A stretch of 64,000 bases of DNA. It comes from CAZKVJ01 sp964556225 (GTDB lineage: Bacteria > Actinomycetota > Acidimicrobiia > Acidimicrobiales > Ilumatobacteraceae). Shown here in pieces: positions 46,294 to 55,127 of the stretch (position 1 is its first letter; each line of letters opens with the position of its first letter). Under the pieces are notes generated by a model. It saw nothing but the letters and a program-made list of their open reading frames with translations, was not told the DNA's origin and did no database searches. The DNA is taken from the NCBI GenBank assembly GCA_964556225.1, contig CAZKVJ010000015.1:32693-96692 (forward strand). Reading direction: 5' to 3'. Both the position numbers and the translations under genes were made by a program.

Positions 46294-47721
46294 ATGAAGG
46301 GGTTCAAGAACTTCGTGAACGGCGAGCACGCCGATGCCGCGAGCGGCGAGACCTCGGCCGTCGTCAACCCGGTGACCGGTCAGCAGTACGCCACTGCGCC
46401 GCTGTCACGCGACGCCGATGTCGACGCAGCGATGCGGGCGGCCGAGGCGGCGTTCGAGACGTGGCGCGACGCCACACCGTCGGAGCGGAGCCTGGCGCTG
46501 TTCCGCATCGCCGACGCCGTCGAGTCCCGGGCCGAGGAGCTCATCGCGCTCGAGGTCGAGAACACGGGAAAGCCGATCGGGCTCACCCGCAGCGAGGAGA
46601 TCCCGCCGATGGTGGACCAGATCCGGTTCTTCGCCTCGGCGGCCCGCCACCTCGAGGGCCGGGCGGCGGCCGAGTACATGACGGGGATGACGTCGATGAT
46701 CCGGCGGGAGCCGGTGGGCGTGTGCGCGCAGGTGGCCCCGTGGAACTACCCGATGATGATGGCGGTGTGGAAGCTGGCGCCGGCGATCGCCGCCGGCAAC
46801 ACCGTCGTGTTGAAGCCGAGCGACACCACGCCCGCGACGACGACCCTGCTGGCCGAGATCGCCGCCGAGTTCCTGCCCCCCGGCGTGTTGAACGTCATCT
46901 GCGGCGACCGCGACACGGGCCGGGCGATGGTCGCTCACCCCACGCCGTCGATGGTGTCGGTCACCGGCAGCGTGCGTGCCGGCCAGGAGGTGGCGGCGGA
47001 GGCGGCCAAGAGCCTGAAGCGGGTCCACCTGGAGCTGGGTGGCAAGGCACCGGTCGTGGTGTTCGACGATGCCGACGTGGCCGCAGCGGCCGAGGGGATC
47101 GCCACCGCCGGCTACTTCAACGCCGGCCAGGACTGCACCGCCGCGACGCGCGTGCTCGCCGGGCCCGGCGTGTACGACGACTTCCTCGCCGCGCTCACCG
47201 AGCAGGCGGTGGGGACCCGCACCGGCCTGCCCGACGACGAGGACGTGCTCTACGGGCCGCTCAACAACGCGAACCAGCTCGCCCGGGTTGCCGGGTTCCT
47301 CGAGCGGGCGCCCGCCCACGCGCAGGTGACCACTGGTGGCGTCCAGGTCGGTGACGCCGGCTACTTCTACGCCCCCACGGTGGTGGGAGGGCTGCGCCAG
47401 GACGACGAGATGATCCAGACCGAGATCTTCGGCCCGGTGATCACCGTGCAGCGCTTCACCGACGAGGACGAGGCGGTGCGGTGGGCGAACGGGGTGGAGT
47501 ACGGCCTGGCCTCGTCGGTGTGGACGAAGGACTTCGGCCGGGCGATGCGCATGGCCAAGCGGCTCGACTTCGGTTGCGTGTGGATCAACACCCACATCCC
47601 GCTCGTGGCCGAGATGCCCCATGGCGGCTACAAGCGCAGCGGCTACGGCAAGGACCTCTCCGGCTACTCCTTCGACGAGTACACCCGCATCAAGCACGTC
47701 ATGGCCAACATCGACTCCTGA
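46294..47721 (+). CDS. Gamma-aminobutyraldehyde-type dehydrogenase
   Basis: NAD(P)-dependent aldehyde dehydrogenase, 475 residues. The active-site segment LELGGKAPVVVFDDAD holds the general base Glu, and the nucleophile Cys lies in FNAGQDCTAATRVLAG. The NAD motif is VSVTGSVRAGQEV. NAGQDCTAATR is characteristic of PuuC/PatD-like 4-aminobutyraldehyde and betaine-aldehyde dehydrogenases. With the adjacent aminotransferase and putrescine-type transporter it likely converts 4-aminobutyraldehyde to GABA. The ATG at 46294 is preceded by AAAGGAG. Confidence 0.87.
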   Translation: MKGFKNFVNGEHADAASGETSAVVNPVTGQQYATAPLSRDADVDAAMRAAEAAFETWRDATPSERSLALFRIADAVESRAEELIALEVENTGKPIGLTRSEEIPPMVDQIRFFASAARHLEGRAAAEYMTGMTSMIRREPVGVCAQVAPWNYPMMMAVWKLAPAIAAGNTVVLKPSDTTPATTTLLAEIAAEFLPPGVLNVICGDRDTGRAMVAHPTPSMVSVTGSVRAGQEVAAEAAKSLKRVHLELGGKAPVVVFDDADVAAAAEGIATAGYFNAGQDCTAATRVLAGPGVYDDFLAALTEQAVGTRTGLPDDEDVLYGPLNNANQLARVAGFLERAPAHAQVTTGGVQVGDAGYFYAPTVVGGLRQDDEMIQTEIFGPVITVQRFTDEDEAVRWANGVEYGLASSVWTKDFGRAMRMAKRLDFGCVWINTHIPLVAEMPHGGYKRSGYGKDLSGYSFDEYTRIKHVMANIDS

Positions 47722-47740
47722 CCCGCCCGCCCGCGACCGA

Positions 47741-47757
47741 CGCGCCACCCTGGCGCG
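47741..47757. repeat. CGCGCCA hairpin, copy 3 (inverted)
   Basis: CGCGCCACCCTGGCGCG, the reverse complement of copies 1 and 2. It sits in the 49-bp gap between the convergent aldehyde dehydrogenase and aminotransferase genes, 20 bp from the first stop. Confidence 0.6.
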
Positions 47758-47770
47758 ATGTGCGCGGGGG

Positions 47771-49156
47771 TCAGCGGGTGTGGAAGCGGTGCCAGGCCTC
47801 GATGAAGGCGGTGCGGAGGGTGTCGCCGATGAACGTGAGCTCGGCCTCGCCGCAGATCAGCGGCGGGGCCAGCACCACCACCGGGTCGGCGCGGTCGTCG
47901 GCCCGGCAGATGAGCCCGGCCTCGTAGAGCAGCGGTGACAGCACGCCCCGCAGCAGCCACTCGCACTCGTCGTCGTCGAACGATGCACGGGTCTCGCGGT
48001 CGCGGACCAGCTCGGCGACCCGGAAGTAGCCGCACCCGCGAACCTCGCCCACGATCGGCAGCTCGGCCAGCGACGCCATCACCGCGTCGAACAGCGGCTC
48101 GTGGCGGCGGACGTTGCCGAGCACGTCGTCGCGCTCCATCAGCTCGATGTTGGCCAGCGCCACGGCGGCGGCGACCGGGTGACCGCCGAACGTCAGCCCG
48201 TGGAGGAACGTCCGCTGCGGGTCCTCCACGAACGGCGCGGCGATGCGGTCCGACACGATCACCCCGCCGAGCGGTGCGTAGCCGCTGGTCACCCCCTTGG
48301 CGAAGGTGATCATGTCCGGCTGGTACTCGAACCGGTCGGCACCGAACCAGTGCCCGAGTCGGCCGAACGCGCAGATGACCTCGTCGGACACGAGCAGCAC
48401 GCCGTAGCGGTCGCAGATCTCGCGGACCCGCTGCCAGTAGCCCGGCGGCGGGACCAGCGCACCGCCGGTGTTCTGCACCGGCTCCATGAACACCGCCGCC
48501 ACCGTGTCGGGCCCCTCCATCAGGATGCGGGCCTCGACATCGTCGGCGCAGGCGAGCGTGCAGGCGTCCGATCCGGCACACGTCCCGCAGCGGTAGCGGT
48601 TGGTGTTGGCCACCTTCACCGCGCCGGGGACCAGCGGCTCGTACGGGGTGCGGATGGCGGGCACGCCGGTCACGGACAGCGCCCCCATCGTGGTGCCGTG
48701 GTAGGCGGAGTGGCGGCTGATGACCTTTCGTCGCCGGGGCTGGCCGATGGCCTGGAAGTACTGCATCGCCAGCTTCCACGCCGACTCGACCGCCTCACCG
48801 CCACCGCCGGTGAAGAACACCCGGTTCAAGTCGCCGGGAGCGAGCTCGGCCAGCCGCGCTGCGAGGCGGATCGCCGGCTCATGTCCGAAGCCCCACACCG
48901 GGAAGTAGGCGAGCGCTTCGGATTGGGCCCGCGCCGCCTCCGCCAGCTCGCGCCGGCCGTGGCCGACCTGCACGGTGAACAGCCCGGACAGGCCGTCGAG
49001 GTAGCGACGGCCCTGCACGTCCCACACGTAGGCGCCGTCGCCGCGGGCGATCACGGGCACGTCGCCGTGCTGCTGCACGGCGAGCCGGGTGAAGTGGCCC
49101 CACAGGTGACGCGCCGCCAGGGCAGGGAGCGAGCCCTCGCTCAGTGCGCCCCCCAC
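47771..49156 (-). CDS. Class III aminotransferase (putrescine/GABA-type)
   Basis: PLP-dependent omega-aminotransferase, 461 residues from a GTG at 49156 that overlaps the Lrp gene by 16 bp. Conserved parts are YLDGLSGLFTVQVGHGRRE, FFTGGGGEAVESAWKLA, VSRHSAYHGTTMGALSVTG, the PLP-contact VSDEVICAFGRLGHWFG and the Schiff-base lysine in MITFAKGVTSGYAPLGG. In context the donor is probably putrescine or a related amine. A cysteine-rich insert, YRCGTCAGSDACTLACADD (CxxC-x5-C-x3-C), is unusual. It converges on the aldehyde dehydrogenase that would take the next step. Confidence 0.85.
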   Translation of the reverse strand: MGGALSEGSLPALAARHLWGHFTRLAVQQHGDVPVIARGDGAYVWDVQGRRYLDGLSGLFTVQVGHGRRELAEAARAQSEALAYFPVWGFGHEPAIRLAARLAELAPGDLNRVFFTGGGGEAVESAWKLAMQYFQAIGQPRRRKVISRHSAYHGTTMGALSVTGVPAIRTPYEPLVPGAVKVANTNRYRCGTCAGSDACTLACADDVEARILMEGPDTVAAVFMEPVQNTGGALVPPPGYWQRVREICDRYGVLLVSDEVICAFGRLGHWFGADRFEYQPDMITFAKGVTSGYAPLGGVIVSDRIAAPFVEDPQRTFLHGLTFGGHPVAAAVALANIELMERDDVLGNVRRHEPLFDAVMASLAELPIVGEVRGCGYFRVAELVRDRETRASFDDDECEWLLRGVLSPLLYEAGLICRADDRADPVVVLAPPLICGEAELTFIGDTLRTAFIEAWHRFHTR

Positions 49157-49623
49157 TCGTAGGTCTGCTTCACGATGTCGAGGTAGATGAAGCTCTCCGT
49201 CGAGCGCACACCCGGTACCCGCCGGATGTCGTTGACCAGCTCCATCAGCGCCCGCTCGTCGGGCACCACCACCTCGCACATCAGGTCGAACGAGCCGGCC
49301 GTGACCACCAGGTACTCGATGCCCGGCATGGCCTCGAGCCGCTCGGCCACCTCGGCGGTGTCGCCTTCGACGTGCAGGCCGATGAGCGCCATGCGCCGCA
49401 CACCCAGCGCGATCGGGTTGGTGACGGCGACGATCTGCACCACGCCGTTGTCGACCAAGCGCTGCACCCGCTGGCGGGCCGCCGCCTCGGACAGCCCGAC
49501 CTGGGCGCCGAGCTTGGTGTACGGCATCCGGCCGTCCGCCTGAAGCTGCTCGATGATCGACCGGTCGACGTCATCGAGGTGGCCGTCCGTGCTGCTCCGG
49601 CGCCGCTGCGTGCGTTCGTCCAC
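49141..49623 (-). CDS. Lrp/AsnC-family regulator
   Basis: 160-residue feast/famine regulator. The HTH is in residues 20-65 (LDDVDRSIIEQLQADGRMPYTKLGAQVGLSEAAARQRVQRLVDNGVV). The RAM effector domain follows (ALIGLHVEGDTAEVAERLEAMPGIEYLVVTAGSFDLMCEVVV). The start is GTG at 49623; upstream in-frame sequence to 49767 is in the divergent promoter. The gene is co-directional with the aminotransferase (16-bp overlap) and divergent from the transport operon, so it is the likely sensor and regulator for this amine locus. A GTGCAAG-type inverted repeat lies between the two directions. Confidence 0.9.
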   Translation of the reverse strand: MDERTQRRRSSTDGHLDDVDRSIIEQLQADGRMPYTKLGAQVGLSEAAARQRVQRLVDNGVVQIVAVTNPIALGVRRMALIGLHVEGDTAEVAERLEAMPGIEYLVVTAGSFDLMCEVVVPDERALMELVNDIRRVPGVRSTESFIYLDIVKQTYEWGAH

Positions 49624-49652
49624 CCACCGATCTTGCAGGCTCGCGCTCGGCC

Positions 49653-49703
49653 GTGCAAGCGAATCCGTCGTCCGGATGCCTCCCCGCAACGGATTCCTTG
49701 CAC
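49653..49703. promoter_or_regulatory. Putative Lrp operator, long inverted repeat
   Basis: The left arm GTGCAAGCGAATCCGT (49653-49668) and right arm ACGGATTCCTTGCAC (49689-49703) are reverse complements apart from one extra C, with 20 bases between. A further CTTGCA word is at 49632-49637. The arrangement fits cooperative binding by an Lrp dimer or octamer in the divergent promoter region. Binding is inferred. Confidence 0.5.
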
Positions 49704-49790
49704 CGATGGCGGCTAAGGTGCGAGAGTTCCACGACATTTCTGCGCGCAGGGCGAAGGGGAGGATCACCGCTGAGCGAGCACATCGAGCCC

Positions 49791-50951
49791 ATGCCCTCGA
49801 ACGGCGAGGGGTCGGGCGAGGCGGTCATCCGTCTCGACAACGTCCACAAGGCCTTCGGGACGTTCGTCGCAGTGAAGCACGCCGACTTCTCCATCGAGCG
49901 CGGCGAGTTCTTCGCCATGCTCGGTCCGTCCGGCTGCGGCAAGACCACGACCCTGAAGATGATCGCCGGCTTCGAGGCCCCCACCACCGGCAAGGTCATC
50001 CTCGAAGGCGTCGACGTGTCGCGGGTGCCGCCGCACAAGCGCAACGTCAACACCGTGTTCCAGCAGTACGCGCTGTTCCCCCACATGAGCGTCTGGGACA
50101 ACGTCGCGTTCGGGCCGCGCAACAAGAAGGTGCCCAAGGCGGAGATCACCCGCCGGGTCGACGAGATGCTCGGCGTCGTCCGCCTGTCCGAGTTCGCGGC
50201 CCGGCGGCCATCGGCGCTCTCGGGGGGCCAGCAGCAGCGGGTGGCGCTGGCCCGAGCCCTCGTGAACCTGCCGAGCGCGCTGCTGCTCGACGAACCCCTC
50301 GCCGCGCTCGACCTGAAGCTGCGCGAGGCGATGCAGATCGAGCTGAAGCGCATCCAGCGCGAGGTCGGGATCACGTTCGTGTTCGTCACCCACGACCAAG
50401 GTGAGGCGCTCACGATGAGCGACCGGATCGCAGTCATGAGCGAGGGCGTGGTCGAGCAGATCGGCACGCCGGAGGACATCTACGAGCGACCGGCCACCCT
50501 GTTCGTGGCCGGGTTCATCGGCTCGGCCAACCTGCTCCCCGGCACCGCGGTGTCCAGCGACGGCGACGCCACCGTCGTCGAGCTGCAGGCGGGCTCCACC
50601 GTGCGGGCACGGGGAGGCGTCCGCCGGCCGAACGTGGGCGATCCCGTGTCCGTCATGCTCCGACCCGAGCGCCTGCGCGTCGCCGTTACCGAGCCACCGG
50701 ACGGCGACCGGCTCTCCGGCACCGTCACCGACCTGATCTTCCAGGGAGCCACGGTCCGCCTGCTGATGCGCCTCGCCGACGGCACCGAGGTCACCACGCT
50801 CATCGACGCCGACGATGACTTGCCGCTGCTGCGGCCGGGTGACACCGTGTGGGTCACCTGGGCCCCACCCTCCGCGTACCTGCTCAGCGGCTGGCCCGCC
50901 CGTGCCGGTGCCACCACGACCGACGTCGACCACATCGAAGCCACGCTGTAG
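49791..50951 (+). CDS. potA: Polyamine-type ABC transporter ATP-binding protein
   Basis: 386-residue ATPase of a spermidine/putrescine-type importer. The Walker A motif GPSGCGKTT spans residues 45-53; the signature LSGGQQQRVALARAL and Walker B LLLDEPLAALDLKLR follow. The C-terminal TOBE region begins at about residue 285 (NLLPGTAV, VSVMLRPERLRVAVTEPPDG). I use the ATG at 49791; an in-frame CTG at 49770 has a better-placed GGGGAGG. It is the first gene of an operon of four transport genes, with the binding protein and two permeases downstream. Confidence 0.9.
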   Translation: MPSNGEGSGEAVIRLDNVHKAFGTFVAVKHADFSIERGEFFAMLGPSGCGKTTTLKMIAGFEAPTTGKVILEGVDVSRVPPHKRNVNTVFQQYALFPHMSVWDNVAFGPRNKKVPKAEITRRVDEMLGVVRLSEFAARRPSALSGGQQQRVALARALVNLPSALLLDEPLAALDLKLREAMQIELKRIQREVGITFVFVTHDQGEALTMSDRIAVMSEGVVEQIGTPEDIYERPATLFVAGFIGSANLLPGTAVSSDGDATVVELQAGSTVRARGGVRRPNVGDPVSVMLRPERLRVAVTEPPDGDRLSGTVTDLIFQGATVRLLMRLADGTEVTTLIDADDDLPLLRPGDTVWVTWAPPSAYLLSGWPARAGATTTDVDHIEATL

Positions 50952-50987
50952 TCCCCATCCCAATGGCCATCACCACAGAGGTGCCAC

Positions 50988-52199
50988 GTGTCCAACCATC
51001 CGGCTCGTCGCCCGCCCCGCCGTCCGCTGTCCCGGCGGCAGTTCCTCATCCGCTCCGGCGTCCTCGGCGCCGCCGGGCTCACCCTGCCCTCGTTCCTCGC
51101 GGCCTGCGGCGGTGACGACGACTCCGGCTCCAGTGGGACCGGCGGCGGTGGCACCGGCGGGGGTGGCGGTGGGGGCGGCAACGGCCAGCTCTACTTCGAG
51201 AACTGGCCCGAGTACATCGACCTCACCGAGGACGGCGCCACCGGAACGGTCGACCGCTTCATCGAGGCCACCGGCGTGGACATGAAGTACACCGAGGCCT
51301 ACAACGACAACAACGAGTACTTCGCCAAGATCCAGCCGCTGCTCGGCGCGGCCAAGACGATCGACCCGGACATCATCGCTCCCACCGGGTGGATGGCCGG
51401 CCGGCTCATCAACCTGGGCTGGGTCGACAAGCTGCCCCTCGACCAGGTGCCCAACGCCGCCAACCTGCGGGCCGACCTCAAGGGCGCGGCGTGGGACCCG
51501 AGCGGCGAGTACACCCTGCCGTGGCAGACCGGGATCACCGGCATCGCCTACAACATCGACGCCACGGGCCGCGAGCTCGGCTCGGTCGACGACCTCTTCG
51601 ACCCGGACTTCAACGGCCGCATCGGGATGCTGCTCGAGATGCGCGACACCATGGGGCTCATCCTGTTGAGCATGGGCATCGACCCCAGCACGCTCACCAC
51701 CTACGACGACGCCGCCGCGGCCTTCGACAAGCTGGCGGCGGCCACCAACGACGGCCAGATCCGGGCCTTCACCGGCAACGACTATCTCGACGACCTGTCG
51801 CTCGGGAACTTCGCCGCCTGCGTGGCTTGGTCGGGCGATGTCGCCCAGCTCACCCTCGACAACCCGAGCGTGCGGTTCATCATCCCCGAGTCCGGCGCCA
51901 TGAGCTGGGCCGACTGCATGGTCCTGCCGAAGGGCAGCGGTGATCACGACCTGGCCGCCAAGTGGATGGACTTCGTCTACGACCCGGTGCAGGCCGCCCA
52001 GATCACCGCGTACGTGCAGTACATCTCGCCGGTCGAGGGCGTGAAGGAGGAGCTGGCCAAGATCGACCCGGCGCTGGCCGAGAACCCGCTGATCGTGCCG
52101 GACGAAGCGATGCTGGGACAGCTCTCGACGTTCGCCACCCTCTCCGAGGATGTCGAGGCGGAGTACGACGCTGCGTTCTCCGACATCACCGGGGCCTGA
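50988..52199 (+). CDS. potD: Polyamine-type ABC transporter substrate-binding lipoprotein
   Basis: 403-residue extracellular solute-binding protein of the PotD/PotF group. The N-terminus SRRQFLIRSGVLGAAGL has a twin-arginine motif (Arg16, Arg17) and ends in the lipobox LAAC (Cys40), so it is likely exported by Tat and lipid-anchored. A Gly-rich linker (residues 46-63) follows. The mature part starts LYFENWPEYIDLTEDG, the usual first strand of spermidine/putrescine-binding proteins. PotD residues that bind the polyamine cannot be placed with certainty. Start GTG at 50988. Confidence 0.88.
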   Translation: MSNHPARRPPRRPLSRRQFLIRSGVLGAAGLTLPSFLAACGGDDDSGSSGTGGGGTGGGGGGGGNGQLYFENWPEYIDLTEDGATGTVDRFIEATGVDMKYTEAYNDNNEYFAKIQPLLGAAKTIDPDIIAPTGWMAGRLINLGWVDKLPLDQVPNAANLRADLKGAAWDPSGEYTLPWQTGITGIAYNIDATGRELGSVDDLFDPDFNGRIGMLLEMRDTMGLILLSMGIDPSTLTTYDDAAAAFDKLAAATNDGQIRAFTGNDYLDDLSLGNFAACVAWSGDVAQLTLDNPSVRFIIPESGAMSWADCMVLPKGSGDHDLAAKWMDFVYDPVQAAQITAYVQYISPVEGVKEELAKIDPALAENPLIVPDEAMLGQLSTFATLSEDVEAEYDAAFSDITGA

Positions 52200-52217
52200 C
52201 CCCACCGAGGCGCAGCC

Positions 52218-53297
52218 ATGACCGTCGCCGCCGAGTCGACCCCGCCACCGCGTCACCGCTTCGCCAAGCCCGAGGCGATCGGCCTCGGCGCGCTGGTCCT
52301 GGCCGGCGTGTGCCTGGTGGCGGTGGGAGCGGGCTGGGTCAGCGGCCCGCTCGTGCCGGTGGTGCTGGTGGTGCTGCTCGTCAGCATCGTCGGCCTGATC
52401 GTGGTGGCGGCGCTCGGTGGGCCCGAAGCCCGCCGAGCCGTCGCACCGTACGGCCTGCTCAAGCCCGGCGTGCTGTGGCTGTGCCTGTTCTACCTGGCGC
52501 CGGTGTGGATCCTGCTGCGCACGTCGCTGTCCAGCAAGGACAGCCGCTTCGACGTGACGTATGACTTCACGTGGGAGTGGTCGAACTACCGCGAAGCGTT
52601 CACCGACTTCGGCCCGCAGTTCACGCGCGCCTTCCTGTACGCCGCCACCGCGACGGTGCTCACCATCCTCATCGGGTACCCGCTCGCCTACGTCATCGCC
52701 TTCCGCGGCGGCAAGTTCAAGAACGCCCTGCTCGGGCTCGTGGTCGTGCCGTTCTTCACGTCGTACCTGATCCGGACGATCGCCTGGACGTCGATCCTGG
52801 CGGACCAGGGGTGGGTCGTGTCATGGGTGAAGCGGCTGCAGCTCGACGGTCTCCTCGAGGCGGTCGGCATCATGGACGACGGCCGGCTGCTCAACACCCC
52901 GTTCGCGGTCATCGGCGGGCTGACCTACAACTTCTTGCCGTTCATGATCCTGCCGATCTACGTGAGCCTGGAGAAGGTCGACATCGGCCTCGTCGACGCC
53001 GCCAAGGACCTGTACTCCAGTGCGTCGAAGGCGTTCGGCAAGGTCGTGCTGCCGCTGTCGCTCCCCGGGGTGTTCGCCGGGACGCTGCTGACGTTCATCC
53101 CTGCGGCCGGCGACTTCATCAACGCCCAGTTCCTCGGCGGGCCGCGTACGACCATGATCGGCAACAGCATCCAGGACCAGTTCCTGAAGCAGAACAACTA
53201 TCCGCTCGCGTCGGCCATGGCGTTCGTGTTGATGGCGGTCATCACGGTGATGGTGCTCGTGTACACGAAGTTCCTCGGCACGGAGGACATCGCATGA
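52218..53297 (+). CDS. potB: Polyamine-type ABC transporter permease 1
   Basis: 359-residue inner permease. Two N-terminal hydrophobic segments (about 18-65) precede the core, which is longer than usual for PotB (about 285 residues). The core (LLKPGVLWLCLFYLAPVWILLRTSL, LIGYPLAYVIAFRGGKFKNALLGLVVVPFFTSYLIRTIAW) and the coupling-helix EAA region VDIGLVDAAKDLYSSASKAFGKVVLPLSLPGV are standard. It pairs with the downstream permease. It follows potD by 18 bp; the next gene starts 17 bp after. Confidence 0.88.
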   Translation: MTVAAESTPPPRHRFAKPEAIGLGALVLAGVCLVAVGAGWVSGPLVPVVLVVLLVSIVGLIVVAALGGPEARRAVAPYGLLKPGVLWLCLFYLAPVWILLRTSLSSKDSRFDVTYDFTWEWSNYREAFTDFGPQFTRAFLYAATATVLTILIGYPLAYVIAFRGGKFKNALLGLVVVPFFTSYLIRTIAWTSILADQGWVVSWVKRLQLDGLLEAVGIMDDGRLLNTPFAVIGGLTYNFLPFMILPIYVSLEKVDIGLVDAAKDLYSSASKAFGKVVLPLSLPGVFAGTLLTFIPAAGDFINAQFLGGPRTTMIGNSIQDQFLKQNNYPLASAMAFVLMAVITVMVLVYTKFLGTEDIA

Positions 53298-53313
53298 CCG
53301 GCCGGGTCCATCG

Positions 53314-54132
53314 ATGAGCGCGCCGACGACGGTCAGGGGTCGCCTCGCGATCTGGGCGCTCAACGTCTACGCCGCCCTCGCGCTCTTGTACCTGTTCGTG
53401 CCGATCTTCTTCATCGTCCTGTTCAGCTTCAACAGGCCCAAGGGCAAGTTCAACCTGGTGTGGCAGGAGTTCACACTCGAGAACTGGGCCGAGCCGTTCA
53501 AGGACGAGGCCCTCACCGACGCGCTGTGGGTGAGCTTGCGGATCGCGATCACGGCCACCGTCGTCTCCACCGTGCTCGGCTCGCTGATCGCCATCGCGCT
53601 CGCCCGCTACAAGTTCCGCGGCGGCGAGGGCATCGGCCTGCTGCTGGTCCTCCCCCTCACCACCCCCGAGATCGTCCTCGGTGCGTCGCTCGCCACGCTG
53701 TTCCTGAACAACTCCGACCTCGTCGACTTCGGGTTCTGGACGGTGTTCATCGCCCACGTGATGTTCCAGGTCAGCTTCGTCGCCCTCACCGTGCGGGCCC
53801 GCATCCGCGGCTTCGACTGGACGCTCGAGCAAGCGGCCCAGGACCTCGGCGCCACCCCGATGCGCACGTTCTGGAAGATCACCTTCCCGCTCATCCTCCC
53901 CGGGATCATGGCCGGGGCGCTGCTGGCGTTCGCCCTCTCCATCGACGACTTCATCATCACGTACTTCAACGCCGGCTCGCTGATGACGTTCCCGCTCCAG
54001 ATCTACGGCGCGGCCCGGGTCAGCCTGCCGCCGCAGATCAACGTGCTGGCCACGCTCATCCTGTTCGTGAGCGTGACCATCATGGTGGTGGGCTCGTTCG
54101 CCGGGGCTCGGCGCGCGCGGGCCAACCGCTAA
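53314..54132 (+). CDS. potC: Polyamine-type ABC transporter permease 2
   Basis: 272-residue permease with six predicted membrane segments. The first (ALNVYAALALLYLFVPIFFIVLFSFN) and the EAA coupling region FDWTLEQAAQDLGATPMRTFWKITFPLILPGIMAGALLAFALSIDDFIITYF are the typical PotC/PotI sequence. It completes the importer with PotA, PotD and PotB. The following 2-hydroxyacid dehydrogenase starts 14 bp after its stop and may be in the same transcript. Confidence 0.9.
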   Translation: MSAPTTVRGRLAIWALNVYAALALLYLFVPIFFIVLFSFNRPKGKFNLVWQEFTLENWAEPFKDEALTDALWVSLRIAITATVVSTVLGSLIAIALARYKFRGGEGIGLLLVLPLTTPEIVLGASLATLFLNNSDLVDFGFWTVFIAHVMFQVSFVALTVRARIRGFDWTLEQAAQDLGATPMRTFWKITFPLILPGIMAGALLAFALSIDDFIITYFNAGSLMTFPLQIYGAARVSLPPQINVLATLILFVSVTIMVVGSFAGARRARANR

Positions 54133-54145
54133 CCTGCCCGCTCAC

Positions 54146-55069
54146 ATGCCAAGTCCCGACGCACCCCGTATCGCCATCGCACCCGAGGGTGCACCGGCGT
54201 GGATGGCCGACGCGGTCGTTGCCGGCGGCGGTCTCCTGGTGGCACCGGCGGAGGCCGAAGGGCTCGTGTGGGCGTCGCCCAGGGGAGCGAACAAGCTCGC
54301 TGCGCTGCTCGAGGAGGCGCCGGACATCCGCTGGGTGCAGCTGCCCTGGGCCGGTGTCGAGGAGTTCGTGCACCTCGTCGACGACACCCGCACGTGGACC
54401 TGCGGCAAGGGCGTGTACGCCGACCCGGTGGCCGAGCTGGCCCTCACCCTGGCCCTGGCCGGCATGCGGGGACTGGGCACGTACGCCCGGGCGTCGGAGT
54501 GGTCGGGGCCCCGTGGTCGCAACCTTCGCGAGGCGAGAGTGAGCATCCTCGGTGGGGGAGGGATCACCGAGTCGTTCGTGCGCCTGCTCAAGCCCTTCGA
54601 CTGCCACGTGACGGTGGTGCGCAACCGGGTGCAGGAGATGGAGGGCGTCGATGACGTGCTCGAGAGCGACCAGATCGTCGACGCGCTCGCCGGCGCTGAT
54701 CTGGTGGTGGTGGCACTGGCGCTCACGCCCGAGACCACGGGCATCATCAGCCGCGACGAGCTCGAGCAGATGGAGCGACACGCCTGGTTGGTCAACGTCG
54801 CTCGGGGCCGTCACGTGGTCACCGACGATCTGGTCTGGGCACTGTCCAACGACGTCATCGGCGGCGCCGGGCTCGACGTGACCGACCCGGAGCCCCTGCC
54901 CGCCGACCATCCGCTCTGGACGCTCGAGAACTGCATCATCACCCCGCACGTCGGCAACACCCCGGACATGGCCATGCCGCTGCTGGCCAAGCGGATCAAG
55001 GCCAACGTGAAGCGGTATGCGGCCGGCAAGGCGCTGATCGGTCCGGTCGACGGAGAGCTCGGCTACTGA
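54146..55069 (+). CDS. D-isomer-specific 2-hydroxyacid dehydrogenase
   Basis: 307-residue NAD(P)-dependent dehydrogenase. The NAD motif is VSILGGGGITESFVRLLK (GxGxxx). The catalytic Arg is in NVARGRHVV, Glu in DVTDPEPLPADHPLW, and His in NCIITPHVGNTPDM, matching the family's catalytic trio. It may act on a 2-oxo acid or hydroxyacid arising from amine or amino-acid breakdown; the substrate cannot be inferred. It is 14 bp downstream of potC. Confidence 0.87.
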   Translation: MPSPDAPRIAIAPEGAPAWMADAVVAGGGLLVAPAEAEGLVWASPRGANKLAALLEEAPDIRWVQLPWAGVEEFVHLVDDTRTWTCGKGVYADPVAELALTLALAGMRGLGTYARASEWSGPRGRNLREARVSILGGGGITESFVRLLKPFDCHVTVVRNRVQEMEGVDDVLESDQIVDALAGADLVVVALALTPETTGIISRDELEQMERHAWLVNVARGRHVVTDDLVWALSNDVIGGAGLDVTDPEPLPADHPLWTLENCIITPHVGNTPDMAMPLLAKRIKANVKRYAAGKALIGPVDGELGY

Positions 55070-55127
55070 GCCGGATCGGCGCCGTTAGCCTCGCCGCATC
55101 GCCGCCACGCTCTACGACCGGCTCGGG

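Noticed and set aside
49770..49772. CTG as the start codon of potA.
   Set aside because: It has a well-placed GGGGAGG, but CTG starts are rare and the ATG at 49791 still gives the full ATPase domain, so the ATG is kept as the call and the CTG noted.
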